Source of the DNA: Anaerobacillus sp. | GTDB taxonomy: Bacteria > Bacillota > Bacilli > Bacillales > Anaerobacillaceae | Direction: 5' to 3' | DNA length: 7,011 nt | NCBI GenBank assembly: GCA_007118195.1 | Contig: SKSA01000154.1 | Span: forward strand, 1-7,011 | In this document: one piece after another, positions 6,890 through 7,011 of the stretch | How the letters are laid out: every line of letters starts with the position of its first letter | Numbering within the stretch: position 1 is the stretch's first letter | Notes under the pieces: model-generated | Databases searched by the model: none | Seen by the model: the letters and a program-made list of their open reading frames with translations, nothing else | Told to the model about the DNA's origin: nothing | Position numbers and translations under genes: made by a program

Positions 6890-7011
6890 CATACAAAAAC
6901 CACCATGGCGGCATGCCTGCCGCCACCATCTAGAACGAAAAAGGCGGACGATTTCCTTCACTTCGCCGTGACCTTCTGACGAATCTCAGATGCTCGTTCA
7001 CGAAATCATCC
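6890..7011. repeat. Tandem hairpin repeat, unit 2 (cut by window end)
   Basis: Second copy of the 126-bp unit, in direct orientation; 122 bp are visible. The small hairpin (6906-6925) is longer and stronger than in unit 1: TGGCGGCA pairs with TGCCGCCA across a TGCC loop. The large hairpin starts at 6938 with AAAAAGGCGGACGATTTC. Its right arm is lost after GAAATCATCC at the window edge. One pair of the large stem is C.A on the plus strand but G.U as minus-strand RNA. The sequence differs from unit 1 but the folds are kept. Confidence 0.8.

Noticed and set aside
6764..7011. Hairpin repeats as peptide-coding sequence
   Set aside because: One minus-strand frame is open through a single unit, but most differences between copies change amino acids, no start with a ribosome site is seen, and conserved pairing explains the sequence better.

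Overview
The window is a run of five peptidoglycan-synthesis genes, all on the minus strand. In transcription order they are murE, murF, mraY, murD and spoVE. This is part of the dcw (division and cell wall) cluster of a low-GC, endospore-forming Firmicute of the Bacillaceae type. Four things point there: protein lengths and motifs match Bacillus homologues as I remember them; MurE carries the meso-diaminopimelate recognition motif DNPRSEDP; a sporulation-type SEDS protein (SpoVE) follows murD; and AGGAGG-like ribosome binding sites precede the genes. No species can be named from this sequence.

Layout, read from right to left (the direction of transcription). Positions 7011-6764 hold two tandem copies of a ~126-bp hairpin repeat, the outer one cut by the window end. 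Positions 6763-6680 are an AT-rich leader. Then come murE (6679-5198), murF (5208-3847, overlapping murE by 11 bp), mraY (3830-2856), murD (2855-1500, directly abutting mraY), an 81-bp gap with a possible sigma-E promoter, and spoVE (1418-318, TTG start). Downstream of spoVE are a palindromic element made of 7-bp repeats (315-170), a G9 tract (169-161), a rho-independent terminator (159-130) and an exact 111-bp copy of an internal piece of spoVE (111-1).

How the genes work together: MurD, MurE and MurF are successive ATP-dependent amino-acid ligases. They add D-Glu, meso-DAP and D-Ala-D-Ala to UDP-MurNAc-L-Ala. MraY transfers the finished pentapeptide onto undecaprenyl phosphate to make lipid I. 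SpoVE is a SEDS-family membrane glycan polymerase needed for the spore cortex. MurG, which makes lipid II, is normally next after spoVE but is not in this window.

The genes are ordinary and intact, and I found no new multi-gene system, CRISPR array, tRNA or complete mobile element. The unusual material is at the two ends, where the window starts inside one repeat and stops inside another. This suggests, without proving it, a short contig bounded by repeats. The left-end duplication could therefore be a real rearrangement or an assembly artefact.
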